From the NCBI RefSeq assembly GCF_004354365.1, contig NZ_SJCY01000003.1, positions 186,001 to 250,000 on the forward strand: a stretch of DNA of 64,000 nt, in the 5' to 3' direction. Source of the stretch: Pedobacter changchengzhani. Lineage in GTDB: Bacteria; Bacteroidota; Bacteroidia; Sphingobacteriales; Sphingobacteriaceae. The position numbers were made by a program, and so were the translations under genes. The notes under the pieces are model-generated. The model ran no database searches. It was not told the DNA's origin and worked only from the letters and a program-made list of their open reading frames with translations. Each line of letters opens with the position of its first letter. The stretch's first letter is position 1. Shown here piece by piece: positions 15,420 to 24,123 of this stretch.

Positions 15420-16724
15420 ATGATAGAGAAAGTACTTGCCAAATTAAACATCGAAGCTTTAAATGAGATGCAGTTGGCGGCATTAAAATCGGCAAAAAAG
15501 AACAACGATTTAATATTGGTAGCGCCAACAGGTTCTGGCAAAACCTTGGCTTTTTTGTTACCGGTTTTAAATAATTTAAAATTTGATATTAAAGGCGTTC
15601 AAGCGTTGGTTTTAGTTCCGTCGCGCGAACTTGCACTACAAATTGAGCAGGTTTTTAAGCAAATGGGCACTACTTTCAAAGTAAATTGCTGCTACGGCGG
15701 TCATGCTGTGCGTATAGAGAAGAATAATTTAGCGCATCCGCCATCAGTTTTAATTGGTACGCCGGGCAGAATTGCTTATCATTTAGAACATCAAAACTTT
15801 GATGAATTTTTTATAGAAACTTTGGTGTTAGATGAATTTGATAAGTCGCTAGAATTTGGTTTTAAAGAGGATATGTCGTACATCATCAAATCATTGTTAT
15901 CCTTAAAACAGCGAATATTAACTTCGGCCACAAAAATGGAAGAGATTCCCGATTTTGTAAAATTGAAGAATGCTGAAGAGATAGATTTTTCGAGCAATCA
16001 AGCTGCAAAACCTGATTTAAAACTTAAAAAAGTAACTACTACAGCACCTGATAAATCAGATACTTTATTCAAATTGTTAAACAAAATTGGATCTAAAAAC
16101 ACGCTTGTTTTTTGTAATCATAGAGAAACTGTTGATCGCATTAGTGATTTACTTTTTGAAAACGGTTTAGAACATGATGTTTTTCATGGTGGTATGGAAC
16201 AAATTGAACGTGAAAAATCACTTTTGAAATTCAGGAATGGTAGTCATAAAATATTAATTACGACAGATTTGGCTGCTCGTGGATTGGATATCCCTGAAGT
16301 GGAGCACATTGTACACTATCAATTGCCTTACGTAGAAGATGCGTACATCCACCGGAATGGACGAACAGCACGCATGCATGCTAAAGGAACCGCTTATGTT
16401 ATTTTAACAGAAGATGAACATTATAAATATTTGCCAGAAAATATTCAAGAAGAAGAATTAAATGCCTCATACAAAAAACCTAAAGCAAGCGAATGGGTAA
16501 CTTTATATTTGGCAAATGGAAGGAAGGATAAAATCAATAAAATTGATATTGTTGGCTTGTTTTTGCAAAAAGGTGGTTTGGCTAAAGATGATTTGGGCTT
16601 AATTGAAGTGAAAGATACCGCCAGTTACATCGCCGTAAAAAGAGAAAAAGTTGATTTGCTTTTTAAAGCTTTGGCGGGTGAGAAAATAAAAGGAAAAAAA
16701 CTTAAATTGGAAGTAGCGAGCTAA
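15420..16724 (+). CDS. DEAD-box RNA helicase with DbpA C-terminal domain (DEFD variant)
   Basis: This 434-residue ATP-dependent RNA helicase has motif I APTGSGKT, motif Ia VPSRELALQ, GTPGR, motif II LDEFDKS (DEFD instead of DEAD), motif III SAT, TDLAARGLDIP and motif VI HRNGRTAR. The last 75 residues (KDKINKIDIVGLFLQKGG, YIAVKREKVDLLFKAL, IKGKKLKLE) match the DbpA RNA-binding domain, which in E. coli targets hairpin 92 of 23S rRNA during 50S assembly. A ribosome-assembly role is inferred from that. A perfect 7-bp tandem repeat follows the stop. Confidence 0.88.
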   Translation: MIEKVLAKLNIEALNEMQLAALKSAKKNNDLILVAPTGSGKTLAFLLPVLNNLKFDIKGVQALVLVPSRELALQIEQVFKQMGTTFKVNCCYGGHAVRIEKNNLAHPPSVLIGTPGRIAYHLEHQNFDEFFIETLVLDEFDKSLEFGFKEDMSYIIKSLLSLKQRILTSATKMEEIPDFVKLKNAEEIDFSSNQAAKPDLKLKKVTTTAPDKSDTLFKLLNKIGSKNTLVFCNHRETVDRISDLLFENGLEHDVFHGGMEQIEREKSLLKFRNGSHKILITTDLAARGLDIPEVEHIVHYQLPYVEDAYIHRNGRTARMHAKGTAYVILTEDEHYKYLPENIQEEELNASYKKPKASEWVTLYLANGRKDKINKIDIVGLFLQKGGLAKDDLGLIEVKDTASYIAVKREKVDLLFKALAGEKIKGKKLKLEVAS

Positions 16725-16726
16725 GC

Positions 16727-16761
16727 GTGATGAGTGATGAGTGATGAGTGATGAGTGATGA
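16727..16761 (+). repeat. Five tandem copies of GTGATGA
   Basis: There are five perfect head-to-tail heptamers, directly after the helicase stop. The complementary wording (aactcatcactcat, aactcatcacta) recurs at about 19467-19500. Slippage could change the copy number; no function is evident. Confidence 0.7.
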
Positions 16762-16829
16762 AAAATTGGATAGTCAAGTTAGTTATTCTATCTGCCATTC
16801 GCTAATTGAAAATTTACTAATTAAAAAAT

Positions 16830-17060
16830 ATGAGCAATAACGATATATTAAAAAAGCTGCGGGTGGCTTTATCATTACGAACAGAAGACATCATTTCTAT
16901 CTGTGATTTAGTAGGTTTTAAAGTTACTAAGGCAGAAATGGGAGATATTTTTAGGAATGAAGACCATGAAAATTTTAAGCCATGTGGCGACCAAATTCTT
17001 CGTAATTTTTTAAACGGTTTGGTAATTTATAAACGCGGACCGAGAGAAGAGAAAAAGTAG
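16830..17060 (+). CDS. DUF1456 (YehS-like) protein, single-repeat form
   Basis: The protein has 76 residues. MSNNDILKKLRVALSLRTED, ISICDLVGFKVTKAEMGDIF, CGDQILRNFLNGLVIYKRG match one DUF1456 unit. E. coli YehS carries two such units in about 156 residues, so this is half length; the sequence ends naturally with a charged tail and shows no break, so it may be a natural single-unit protein. Function unknown. It is followed by a region of dispersed repeats. Confidence 0.75.
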   Translation: MSNNDILKKLRVALSLRTEDIISICDLVGFKVTKAEMGDIFRNEDHENFKPCGDQILRNFLNGLVIYKRGPREEKK

Positions 17061-17428
17061 TTGCTTTTTGTGAATTTGTCATTCAGAGCGTAGCGAAGAA
17101 TCTATTCTGTAACATTCCTCGTTATAGATTTTCTGCCTGTCAGGTGGTGAAGATAAAACGATAAATGATCTGATGGTTTTATAAAAAAATATTAGATAAA
17201 AACAAAAGAGGCTGTGTCATAATCAATTTTTGGGATCTCATTCACCGAATAATATTTCGCAAAACCGTCATTCCCGTGAAAACGGGAATCGTAATGCTAT
17301 GGAAAGACTACTAAATAGCATCTTAATAAAGCATTAGGATGCCCAGTCAAGCTGAGCATGACGATAACGCCAAATTTAATTCTGTTACACTTTCTCGATT
17401 TGTTGTTTTGAGACAGCCTCTTTTTTAA
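17061..17428. other. Repeat-rich intergenic region
   Basis: This region has no gene. Its left part holds a sequence of the gtcattcagagcgtagcgaa type, a wording I associate with dispersed repeats in Bacteroidota. Its right part is the MITE/REPIN-like element at 17204-17424. Confidence 0.5.
17204..17424. mobile_element. MITE/REPIN-like element, 221 bp
   Basis: The ends AAAAGAGGCTGTGTCA (17204-17219) and TGAGACAGCCTCTTTT (17409-17424) are inverted repeats with one mismatch in 16. Inside lies a second inverted structure: 17266-17297 and 17331-17363 both start with CGTCAT at the outer end and have TAATGC at the inner end. The left arm holds the hairpin CCCGT-gaaa-ACGGG, the right arm an imperfect hairpin GCCCAG-tcaag-CTGAGC. 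There is no coding capacity. Two REP-like hairpins in opposite orientation resemble a REPIN, and the outer ends resemble a MITE. The right end may also act as terminator for ettA. No target-site duplication was recognised. Confidence 0.6.
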
Positions 17429-19108
17429 TTAAACTATCTTTTTATATTTAATTCGTTTCGGTGCAACATCACCCAAGCGTTTTTTACGATTTTCCTCGTA
17501 ATCAGAATAATTTCCTTCAAAAGAATAAACCTCGGAGTTACCCTCAAAAGCCAAAATGTGTGTGCAAATACGGTCTAAAAACCACCTATCGTGACTAATC
17601 ACCACGGCACAACCACCAAAGTTTTCTAAACCTTCTTCTAACGCACGTAGTGTATTTACATCGATATCATTCGTAGGCTCATCCAGTAATAAAACATTAG
17701 CGCCTTTTTTTAAGGTAATGGCTAAGTGAACACGGTTTCTTTCTCCACCCGATAAAATACCCACTTTTTTCTGCTGGTCGCCACCGTTAAAGTTAAACTT
17801 AGAAACATAAGCCCGACCGTTTACCGCTTTATTACCCAATTGAATGTTTTCTAAACCATCGGTAATATTTTCGTAAACGGTTTTATCTGGTGCTAAATCG
17901 TTATGCATTTGATCTACATAACCCAATTCTACCGTTTCACCAACTCTAAAAGTACCTTTGTCGGGTTGCTCTTGCCCTGTAATTAAGCGGAATAAAGTTG
18001 TTTTACCAGCACCATTTGGACCGATAATCCCAACAATACCTGCAGGAGGGAGCGAGAAGTTTAAGTTTTCGAATAAAATTTTATCGCCATAACTTTTTGT
18101 TACATCTGTTGCTTCAATCACTACATTACCTAAACGCGGACCGGCAGGAATAAACAATTCTAACTTGTCTTCTCTCTCTTTTCCATCTTCCGAAGCTAAT
18201 TTATCGTAATTGGCTAAACGTGTTTTAGATTTTGCATGACGCGCTTTTGGTGCCATTCGCACCCATTCCAATTCACGCTCTAAAGCTTTTTGGCGTTTAC
18301 TTTCTGTTTTATCTTCTTGTGCTAAACGTTTCGATTTTTGATCCAACCAAGAAGAATAATTTCCTTTCCACGGAATACCTTCACCACGATCTAATTCCAA
18401 AATCCAGCCTGCAACATTATCTAAGAAATACCTATCGTGGGTAACAGCAATTACAGTTCCTTTGTAGTTTTGTAAAAATTGCTCTAGCCAGTCAATACTT
18501 TCAGCATCCAAGTGGTTGGTAGGCTCATCCAATAATAAAACATCGGGTTCTTGCAGCAATAAACGACACATAGCAACTCTACGGCGCTCACCACCAGAAA
18601 GTACACCAATTAAAGTATCGGGCTCCGGACAACGTAAAGCATCCATCGCTCTTTCTAATTTGGTATCTAATTCCCAAGCATTAACGGCATCAATTTTATC
18701 TTGCAACTCACCTTGGCGGGCCATTAATTTATCCATTTTATCGGCATCAGAATAATTTTCTTCCAACCCGAATGCTTCATTAACCTCTTCGTATTCTTTT
18801 AAAATAGCGGTCACTTCTGCAACACCTTCTTCTACTACTTCTCTAACGGTTTTGGTATCGTCTAAAATCGGCTCTTGCGCTAAATAGCCTACAGAAAAAC
18901 CTGGAGAGAAAACCACTTCGCCTTGGAAAGATTTATCCAACCCGGCAATAATTTTTAGTAATGATGATTTACCCGAACCATTTAAACCCACAACGCCGAT
19001 TTTAGCGCCGTAAAAGAAGGATAAGTAAATATTTTTTAGAACCTGTTTTTGTGGTGGATAGATTTTACTCACTCCAGCCATTGAAAAAATGATCTTCTCG
19101 TCTGCCAT
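17429..19108 (-). CDS. ettA: Energy-dependent translational throttle protein EttA (ABC-F)
   Basis: This 559-residue cytoplasmic ABC-F protein has two ATP-binding cassettes and no membrane segments. Cassette 1: GLNGSGKSSLLKIIAGLD, LSGGERRRVAMCRLLLQEPD, LLLDEPTNHLDAESIDWLE. Cassette 2: GPNGAGKTTLFRLITGQ, LSGGERNRVHLAITLKKG, LLLDEPTNDIDVNTLRALEE. The charged linker with WLDQKSKRLAQEDKTESKRQ is the P-site tRNA interaction motif region. EttA binds the ribosomal E site and gates the first peptide bond according to ATP level. The ATG at 19108 gives the typical start MADEKIIFSMAGVSK. Confidence 0.93.
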   Translation of the reverse strand: MADEKIIFSMAGVSKIYPPQKQVLKNIYLSFFYGAKIGVVGLNGSGKSSLLKIIAGLDKSFQGEVVFSPGFSVGYLAQEPILDDTKTVREVVEEGVAEVTAILKEYEEVNEAFGLEENYSDADKMDKLMARQGELQDKIDAVNAWELDTKLERAMDALRCPEPDTLIGVLSGGERRRVAMCRLLLQEPDVLLLDEPTNHLDAESIDWLEQFLQNYKGTVIAVTHDRYFLDNVAGWILELDRGEGIPWKGNYSSWLDQKSKRLAQEDKTESKRQKALERELEWVRMAPKARHAKSKTRLANYDKLASEDGKEREDKLELFIPAGPRLGNVVIEATDVTKSYGDKILFENLNFSLPPAGIVGIIGPNGAGKTTLFRLITGQEQPDKGTFRVGETVELGYVDQMHNDLAPDKTVYENITDGLENIQLGNKAVNGRAYVSKFNFNGGDQQKKVGILSGGERNRVHLAITLKKGANVLLLDEPTNDIDVNTLRALEEGLENFGGCAVVISHDRWFLDRICTHILAFEGNSEVYSFEGNYSDYEENRKKRLGDVAPKRIKYKKIV

Positions 19109-19845
19109 AATGTAATATATAACTGTGTTTCTGCAAATATGCCTTTTAAAGTTGTAAGTTAAAAGTTTAAGATTGAAAGTTGTGATAACTTTACATACTG
19201 CGGGGTTGGTTGTTATTATCGTATCCTTAAATTCATGATAATGTTAGAGAAACGATTGGTGATACTACCAATTAGAGGCAAAAATTTTTTAATCTGTTAT
19301 TCAATATCTGTTTTAATTTCAGCGTTTCTTTTTATTCCACCTACCATATTAAGTATGGTAGTTTCTGTGCCTTCCAAACATAATGGCAAATAAATAACCC
19401 ACTGTCGAAAAAAATTGCTGTGAAGAAACTCATTTTTAAGCTTTATCGTTCCTGCACACAAACCTTTAACTCATCACTCATATCTCAAAACTCATCACTA
19501 TCAAAAAGCCTGTCAATACTACTTGTAATTAAAACTTCCATAGCAATATGTCAGTATTTTAAATGTAAGCGAATACTTACAAAAAAAGGACAATCAGCTT
19601 TTCTAAAACTTTTATAAGATCTAATGCGCTATTAAAAACCTTTAAACCTGTAAATTCGTAAATAGTTATGTTTATATTTAACCATGCATTTGCACATTTT
19701 TATAAATATATTGGAGGTGTAGAATGTTCAAATTGCCTGTTATTCACCTATATGGCGCAATTGTTGATAAATTAACGAAATTGGTACTGTCTCTTTTTAT
19801 AATTAATTTTATAGTTTAGGGGCGTAGCTGTTAAGAAAGGTATTT
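19109..19845. other. 737-bp intergenic region between ettA and clpC
   Basis: The region is AT-rich and mostly without recognisable content. It contains a small hydrophobic ORF (19235-19393), a perfect 8-bp-stem hairpin CTACCATA/TATGGTAG at 19341-19361, and a stretch at about 19467-19500 complementary to the GTGATGA repeat family. No TAnnTTTG box is convincing ahead of clpC, and no CtsR-type operator was recognised. Confidence 0.4.
19235..19393 (+). CDS. Possible small membrane protein (52 aa)
   Basis: The frame starts MIMLEKRLVILPIRGKNFLI and continues through one hydrophobic segment (YSISVLISAFLFIPPTILSM) to a short polar tail ending HNGK. A single predicted helix with positive residues on the N side is compatible with a small membrane protein. 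There is no good ribosome-binding site, the perfect hairpin 19341-19361 lies inside it, and AT-rich spacers yield such ORFs by chance. Confidence 0.2.
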   Translation: MIMLEKRLVILPIRGKNFLICYSISVLISAFLFIPPTILSMVVSVPSKHNGK

Positions 19846-22395
19846 ATGGAAGCAAAATTTTCACCGCAGGTTAAAGATGTAATCTCATTTAGTAGGGAAG
19901 AAGCGTTGCGTTTAGGGCACGATTACATTGGAACCGAGCATTTATTATTGGGCCTCATCCGCGAAGGCGATGGTATGGCGATAAAAATTTTACGATCGTT
20001 GGGGGTTGATACGAGCAAATTACGCCGTTCTATTGAAGATGCTGTTCGTGGTACTTCAAGCGTTACGGTTAATTTGGGCAACATCCCTTTGACAAAACAG
20101 GCCGAAAAAGTTTTAAAAATCACTTATTTAGAGGCCAAAATTTTTAAGAGCGATTTAATAGGCACTGAGCATTTATTGCTTTCTGTTTTAAGAGATGATG
20201 ACAATATTGCATCACAAATATTATTGCAGTATGGCGTGGCTTACGATGTTTTTAAGCAAGAAGTTGAAGTAAACAAAAACGGTTTTAGAGATGATATTTC
20301 GAATAGCGCATCTACCGGAGACGACGATTATCGCGAAGAAGAAGCATTTAGTACGCCTAAAAAGGTTTCTGATATAAAATCGAAAACGCCAGTACTTGAT
20401 AATTTCGGTCGCGATTTAACAAAGGCTGCAGAAGAAGGTAAATTAGATCCAATTGTTGGTCGTGAGAAAGAAATTGAGCGTGTATCGCAAATTCTATCAC
20501 GTAGAAAAAAGAACAATCCGATTTTGATTGGTGAGCCAGGTGTTGGTAAATCGGCAATTGCAGAAGGTTTAGCCCTGCGTATTGTGCAACGTAAAGTTTC
20601 GCGTGTGCTTTTTGGCAAACGTGTAGTTACTTTAGATTTAGCTTCGTTGGTTGCAGGTACAAAATACCGTGGTCAGTTTGAAGAAAGAATGAAAGCCGTA
20701 ATGAACGAGCTTGAGAAATCGACTGATGTAATTTTATTTATTGATGAAATTCATACCATTGTAGGTGCAGGTGGCGCATCGGGTTCGCTTGATGCTTCGA
20801 ATATGTTTAAACCAGCTTTGGCAAGAGGAGAAATTCAATGTATTGGTGCAACTACGTTGGATGAATACCGTCAGTATATTGAGAAAGACGGTGCTTTAGA
20901 TCGTCGTTTCCAAAAAGTGATGGTTGAACCAGCTACGCCAGATGAAACTGTTGAGATTTTAACACGCATTAAAGATAAGTATGAAGAACACCATGGTGTA
21001 ACTTATACTGATGAAGCAATTGTGGCGTGTGTAACTTTAACATCGAGGTACATTTCTGATCGTTTCTTGCCTGATAAAGCAATTGATGCTTTAGACGAGG
21101 CGGGTTCGAGGGTGCATTTAACCAACATTCATGTGCCAGAAAATATTATCGATATTGAAGCTAAAATTGAAGATATTAAGGTAGAGAAAAATAAGGTTGT
21201 TCGCAGTCAGAAATATGAAGAAGCAGCAAAACTTCGCGATACGGAGAAAAATTTAATTGAAGAATTAGATAAAGCCAAAGCAGAATGGGAAGCAGAAACT
21301 AAGACCAAAAGATACGAGGTTACCGAAGATAATGTTGCCGAGGTAGTTGCAATGATGACTGGAATTCCTGTTCAACGTGTTGGACAAGGAGATAGCGTTA
21401 AGCTTTTGAATATGTACGATAAGGTGGCTGAGAAAATTATCGGTCAGGATGAAGCGATTAAGAAATTAACCAAAGCCATCCAACGTACAAGAGCAGGCTT
21501 AAAAGACCCTAAAAAGCCAATTGGTTCATTTATTTTCTTAGGCCCAACGGGTGTTGGTAAAACAGAATTAGCGAAAGAGTTGGCTCGTTTCATGTTTGAT
21601 AGTGATGATTCACTGATTCAGATTGACATGAGTGAGTACATGGAGAAATTTGCAGTTTCACGTTTAGTAGGAGCGCCTCCGGGCTATGTGGGTTATGAAG
21701 AAGGTGGACAGTTAACTGAAAAAGTTAGAAGAAAACCTTATGCAGTAATTTTGTTAGATGAAATTGAAAAAGCGCATCCAGATGTGTTCAACATATTATT
21801 ACAAGTTTTAGATGAAGGACAATTAACGGATAGTTTAGGTCGTAAAGTTGATTTTAGAAATACAATCATCATCATGACTTCCAATATCGGTGCGCGTCAG
21901 CTTAAAGATTTCGGTCAAGGTGTTGGCTTCTCTACTGCAGCTAAAACCACGCAAGTAGATTCTCACAGTCGTGGTGTAATTGAAAGTGCTTTAAAGCGTG
22001 CTTTCGCACCTGAGTTTTTAAACCGTGTGGATGATGTTGTGGTATTTAATAGCCTTGGTAAAGAGGAGATTTTCAAAATTATTGATATCGAATTGAAAGC
22101 ATTATTTGGGCGCGTTCATAGTTTAGGTTATCAGGTTAACTTAACTGAAAATGCTAAGCAATATATTGCAGATAAAGGTTTCGATACTGCGTTTGGTGCT
22201 CGTCCGTTAAAAAGAGCTATTCAGAAATATTTGGAAGATCCAATTGCTGAAGAGATTTTAAAAGGTGAATTAACCGAAGGCGATGTTTTGGAAATCGATT
22301 ATGATAAAGAAGCAGATTTAATTTCAGTTAATCATGTAAAAGGCGAAAAGAAAAAAGAAGAGCCTCAGCAAGAAGAGGATTCGTCGGCTAAATAA
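19846..22395 (+). CDS. clpC: ATP-dependent Clp protease ATP-binding subunit ClpC
   Basis: ClpC is a hexameric AAA+ unfoldase that feeds proteins to ClpP or acts as a disaggregase. The 849 residues comprise two N-domain repeats (EEALRLGHDYIGTEHLLLGL and DLIGTEHLLLSVLRDD), AAA1 with GEPGVGKSAIAEG and ILFIDEIHTIVGAG, a middle region with a UVR-type segment (VVRSQKYEEAAKLRDTE), AAA2 with GPTGVGKTELAKEL and ILLDEIEKAHPDVFN, and the C-terminal FGARPLKRAIQKYLEDPIAE. The UVR segment and length separate it from ClpB and ClpA. It is monocistronic and ends at a strong terminator. A decayed copy of part of its AAA2 region lies at about 24004-24123. Confidence 0.95.
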   Translation: MEAKFSPQVKDVISFSREEALRLGHDYIGTEHLLLGLIREGDGMAIKILRSLGVDTSKLRRSIEDAVRGTSSVTVNLGNIPLTKQAEKVLKITYLEAKIFKSDLIGTEHLLLSVLRDDDNIASQILLQYGVAYDVFKQEVEVNKNGFRDDISNSASTGDDDYREEEAFSTPKKVSDIKSKTPVLDNFGRDLTKAAEEGKLDPIVGREKEIERVSQILSRRKKNNPILIGEPGVGKSAIAEGLALRIVQRKVSRVLFGKRVVTLDLASLVAGTKYRGQFEERMKAVMNELEKSTDVILFIDEIHTIVGAGGASGSLDASNMFKPALARGEIQCIGATTLDEYRQYIEKDGALDRRFQKVMVEPATPDETVEILTRIKDKYEEHHGVTYTDEAIVACVTLTSRYISDRFLPDKAIDALDEAGSRVHLTNIHVPENIIDIEAKIEDIKVEKNKVVRSQKYEEAAKLRDTEKNLIEELDKAKAEWEAETKTKRYEVTEDNVAEVVAMMTGIPVQRVGQGDSVKLLNMYDKVAEKIIGQDEAIKKLTKAIQRTRAGLKDPKKPIGSFIFLGPTGVGKTELAKELARFMFDSDDSLIQIDMSEYMEKFAVSRLVGAPPGYVGYEEGGQLTEKVRRKPYAVILLDEIEKAHPDVFNILLQVLDEGQLTDSLGRKVDFRNTIIIMTSNIGARQLKDFGQGVGFSTAAKTTQVDSHSRGVIESALKRAFAPEFLNRVDDVVVFNSLGKEEIFKIIDIELKALFGRVHSLGYQVNLTENAKQYIADKGFDTAFGARPLKRAIQKYLEDPIAEEILKGELTEGDVLEIDYDKEADLISVNHVKGEKKKEEPQQEEDSSAK

Positions 22396-22400
22396 AAAAA

Positions 22401-22430
22401 ACTCCCGATGAAAATCGGGAGTTTTTTTGT
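22401..22430. terminator. Bidirectional terminator between clpC and gdhA
   Basis: The stem ACTCCCGAT/ATCGGGAGT with a 4-nt loop is flanked by A-run on the left and T-run on the right, so it can terminate both the clpC (plus) and gdhA (minus) transcripts. Confidence 0.85.
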
Positions 22431-22458
22431 GATAAGACTTTTAAGTTTTGCTTTATTT

Positions 22459-23802
22459 TTAAACTACACCTTGTTCTAGCATGGCATCGGCAACTTTTAC
22501 AAATCCAGCAATATTTGCGCCTTTAACATAATCAATGTAGCCATCTTCACCAGTACCATATTTGATGCAAGATTTATGTATTTCATTTACAATTACTTTT
22601 AACCGCTCATCTACTTTTTCTCTTGTCCAGTTATAGCGTTGTGCATTTTGCGACATTTCTAAACCCGATGCTGCCACACCGCCAGCATTGGATGCTTTGC
22701 CAACACCTAATAACATCTTTGCATTTTGGAATGCAGTAACTGCTCCAGGTGTACACGGCATATTTGCACCCTCACTTACACAGATACAACCATTTCCAAT
22801 TAACGCTTGGGCATCGCTCTCATTCAATTCATTTTCAGTTGCGCAGGGCAATGCGATATGGCCCTTTACATTCCAAGGGCGCATACCTTCAAAATACTTC
22901 GCATTTGGATATTGCTTTACGTATTCGCTAATTCTACCACGCTTTACGTTTTTTAGCTGCATAATGTACGCTAATTTCTCTTCGTCAATACCTTCATCAT
23001 CTAATATAAAACCAGTAGAGTCTGACATTGTAATAACTTTGGCGCCCAATTGCCTAGCTTTTTCTGCTGCATATTGCGCCACATTACCAGAACCAGAAAT
23101 CAAAATAGTTTTACCGCTAAAGCTATCATCGCGGGTTTTTAGCATGTTCTGCGCAAAATATACATTGCCATAGCCCGTAGCTTCTGGTCGAATTAATGAA
23201 CCGCCATAAGACATGCCTTTGCCAGTTAAGACACTAGTAAATTCATTTTTGAGTTTTTTGTACATACCGTACATGTAACCAATTTCTCTGCTGCCCACGC
23301 CAATATCACCAGCAGGGATATCAGTATTTTCGCCCAAATGGCGAAACAATTCTGACATGAAAGACTGGCAAAAGCTCATTACTTCTCTGTCAGATTTTCC
23401 TTTTGGATCGAAATCTGCGCCACCTTTACCGCCACCCATTGGCAACGTTGTAAGTGAATTTTTAAAAACTTGTTCGAAGCCCAAAAACTTTAAAACGCTC
23501 AAATTTACAGATGGATGAAAACGTAATCCACCTTTATATGGTCCGATGGCGGAATTCATTTCCACTCTAAAACCTCTATTTACTTGTATTTCTCCATTGT
23601 CGTCAAACCAGGGCACTCTAAACATGATTGTGCGTTCAGGCTCAATCATTCTTTCTAGTAATTTTTTCCCTTGATACTTGGGGTTTTCTTCAATAAATGG
23701 AATAATAACTTCTGCCACTTCACGAACAGCTTGTAAAAATTCTGGTTCGTTAGCATTGCGCACCTTAACGTACTCCATAAAGGTCGTTATCTTATCTTCC
23801 AT
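22459..23802 (-). CDS. gdhA: NADP-type glutamate dehydrogenase
   Basis: The enzyme interconverts 2-oxoglutarate plus ammonium with glutamate. Its 447 residues equal the length of E. coli GdhA, the hexameric NADP-dependent class. Motifs: FRVEMNSAIGPYKGGLRFHP, TTLPMGGGKGGADFDPKGKS with the catalytic lysine, PAGDIGVGSREIGYMYG, the nucleotide-binding loop SGSGNVAQYAAEKARQLGAK, and GKASNAGGVAASGLEMSQNA. A TACTTTTG box lies 37 bases upstream. A second, different glutamate dehydrogenase starts at 63004, so the strain probably has separate synthetic and catabolic enzymes. Cofactor is inferred from the subfamily. Confidence 0.93.
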   Translation of the reverse strand: MEDKITTFMEYVKVRNANEPEFLQAVREVAEVIIPFIEENPKYQGKKLLERMIEPERTIMFRVPWFDDNGEIQVNRGFRVEMNSAIGPYKGGLRFHPSVNLSVLKFLGFEQVFKNSLTTLPMGGGKGGADFDPKGKSDREVMSFCQSFMSELFRHLGENTDIPAGDIGVGSREIGYMYGMYKKLKNEFTSVLTGKGMSYGGSLIRPEATGYGNVYFAQNMLKTRDDSFSGKTILISGSGNVAQYAAEKARQLGAKVITMSDSTGFILDDEGIDEEKLAYIMQLKNVKRGRISEYVKQYPNAKYFEGMRPWNVKGHIALPCATENELNESDAQALIGNGCICVSEGANMPCTPGAVTAFQNAKMLLGVGKASNAGGVAASGLEMSQNAQRYNWTREKVDERLKVIVNEIHKSCIKYGTGEDGYIDYVKGANIAGFVKVADAMLEQGVV

Positions 23803-23839
23803 TGGTTGTTGTTTTAGATTTAGTTACTTTTATCGATGT

Positions 23840-23847
23840 CAAAAGTA
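23840..23847 (-). promoter_or_regulatory. Candidate -7 box of gdhA
   Basis: Minus-strand TACTTTTG matches TAnnTTTG, 37 nt before the gdhA start at 23802. Confidence 0.4.
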
Positions 23848-24003
23848 GTCAAAATCCATTTTTTATTAATATAAATTTAATGGATTTTCATTTTTTTGGA
23901 TGTATTTATGAATATTTCAATAAACCGATGATTTTTTTGTATGCTTTTCTGTGTTTTAAGGCAGACATAAGCATTTGTTGAGAAAATGATTATTTTTCAG
24001 GTA

Positions 24004-24123
24004 CGCACATGAGTTTTTAAATCGAATGGATGATGTTTTAGTATTTAATAGCGTTACAAAAGGAGAGATATTCAGAATCACTGATAGAGGATTTAAGGCT
24101 TTATTTCGTCGCGCTCATAATTT
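24004..24123 (+). pseudogene. Remnant of a second clpC (AAA2 fragment)
   Basis: Reading GCA at 24005 onward gives AHEFLNRMDDVLVFNSVTKG then EIFRITDRGFKALFRRAHNF, aligning without gaps to ClpC AAA2 residues encoded from about 22012 (APEFLNRVDDVVVFNSLGKE and following). By my count 25 of 40 residues agree, and the DNA aligns without indels for about 120 bases. No start or surrounding homology is found; gdhA lies between the copy and clpC. It is a decayed fragment of a duplicated or second clpC-type gene. Confidence 0.8.

Noticed and set aside
19420..19617. Plus-strand 65-residue ORF upstream of clpC.
   Set aside because: Composition (many Ser, Leu, Ile; GTGATGA-family repeat inside) and lack of a ribosome-binding site indicate translated intergenic repeat rather than a gene.
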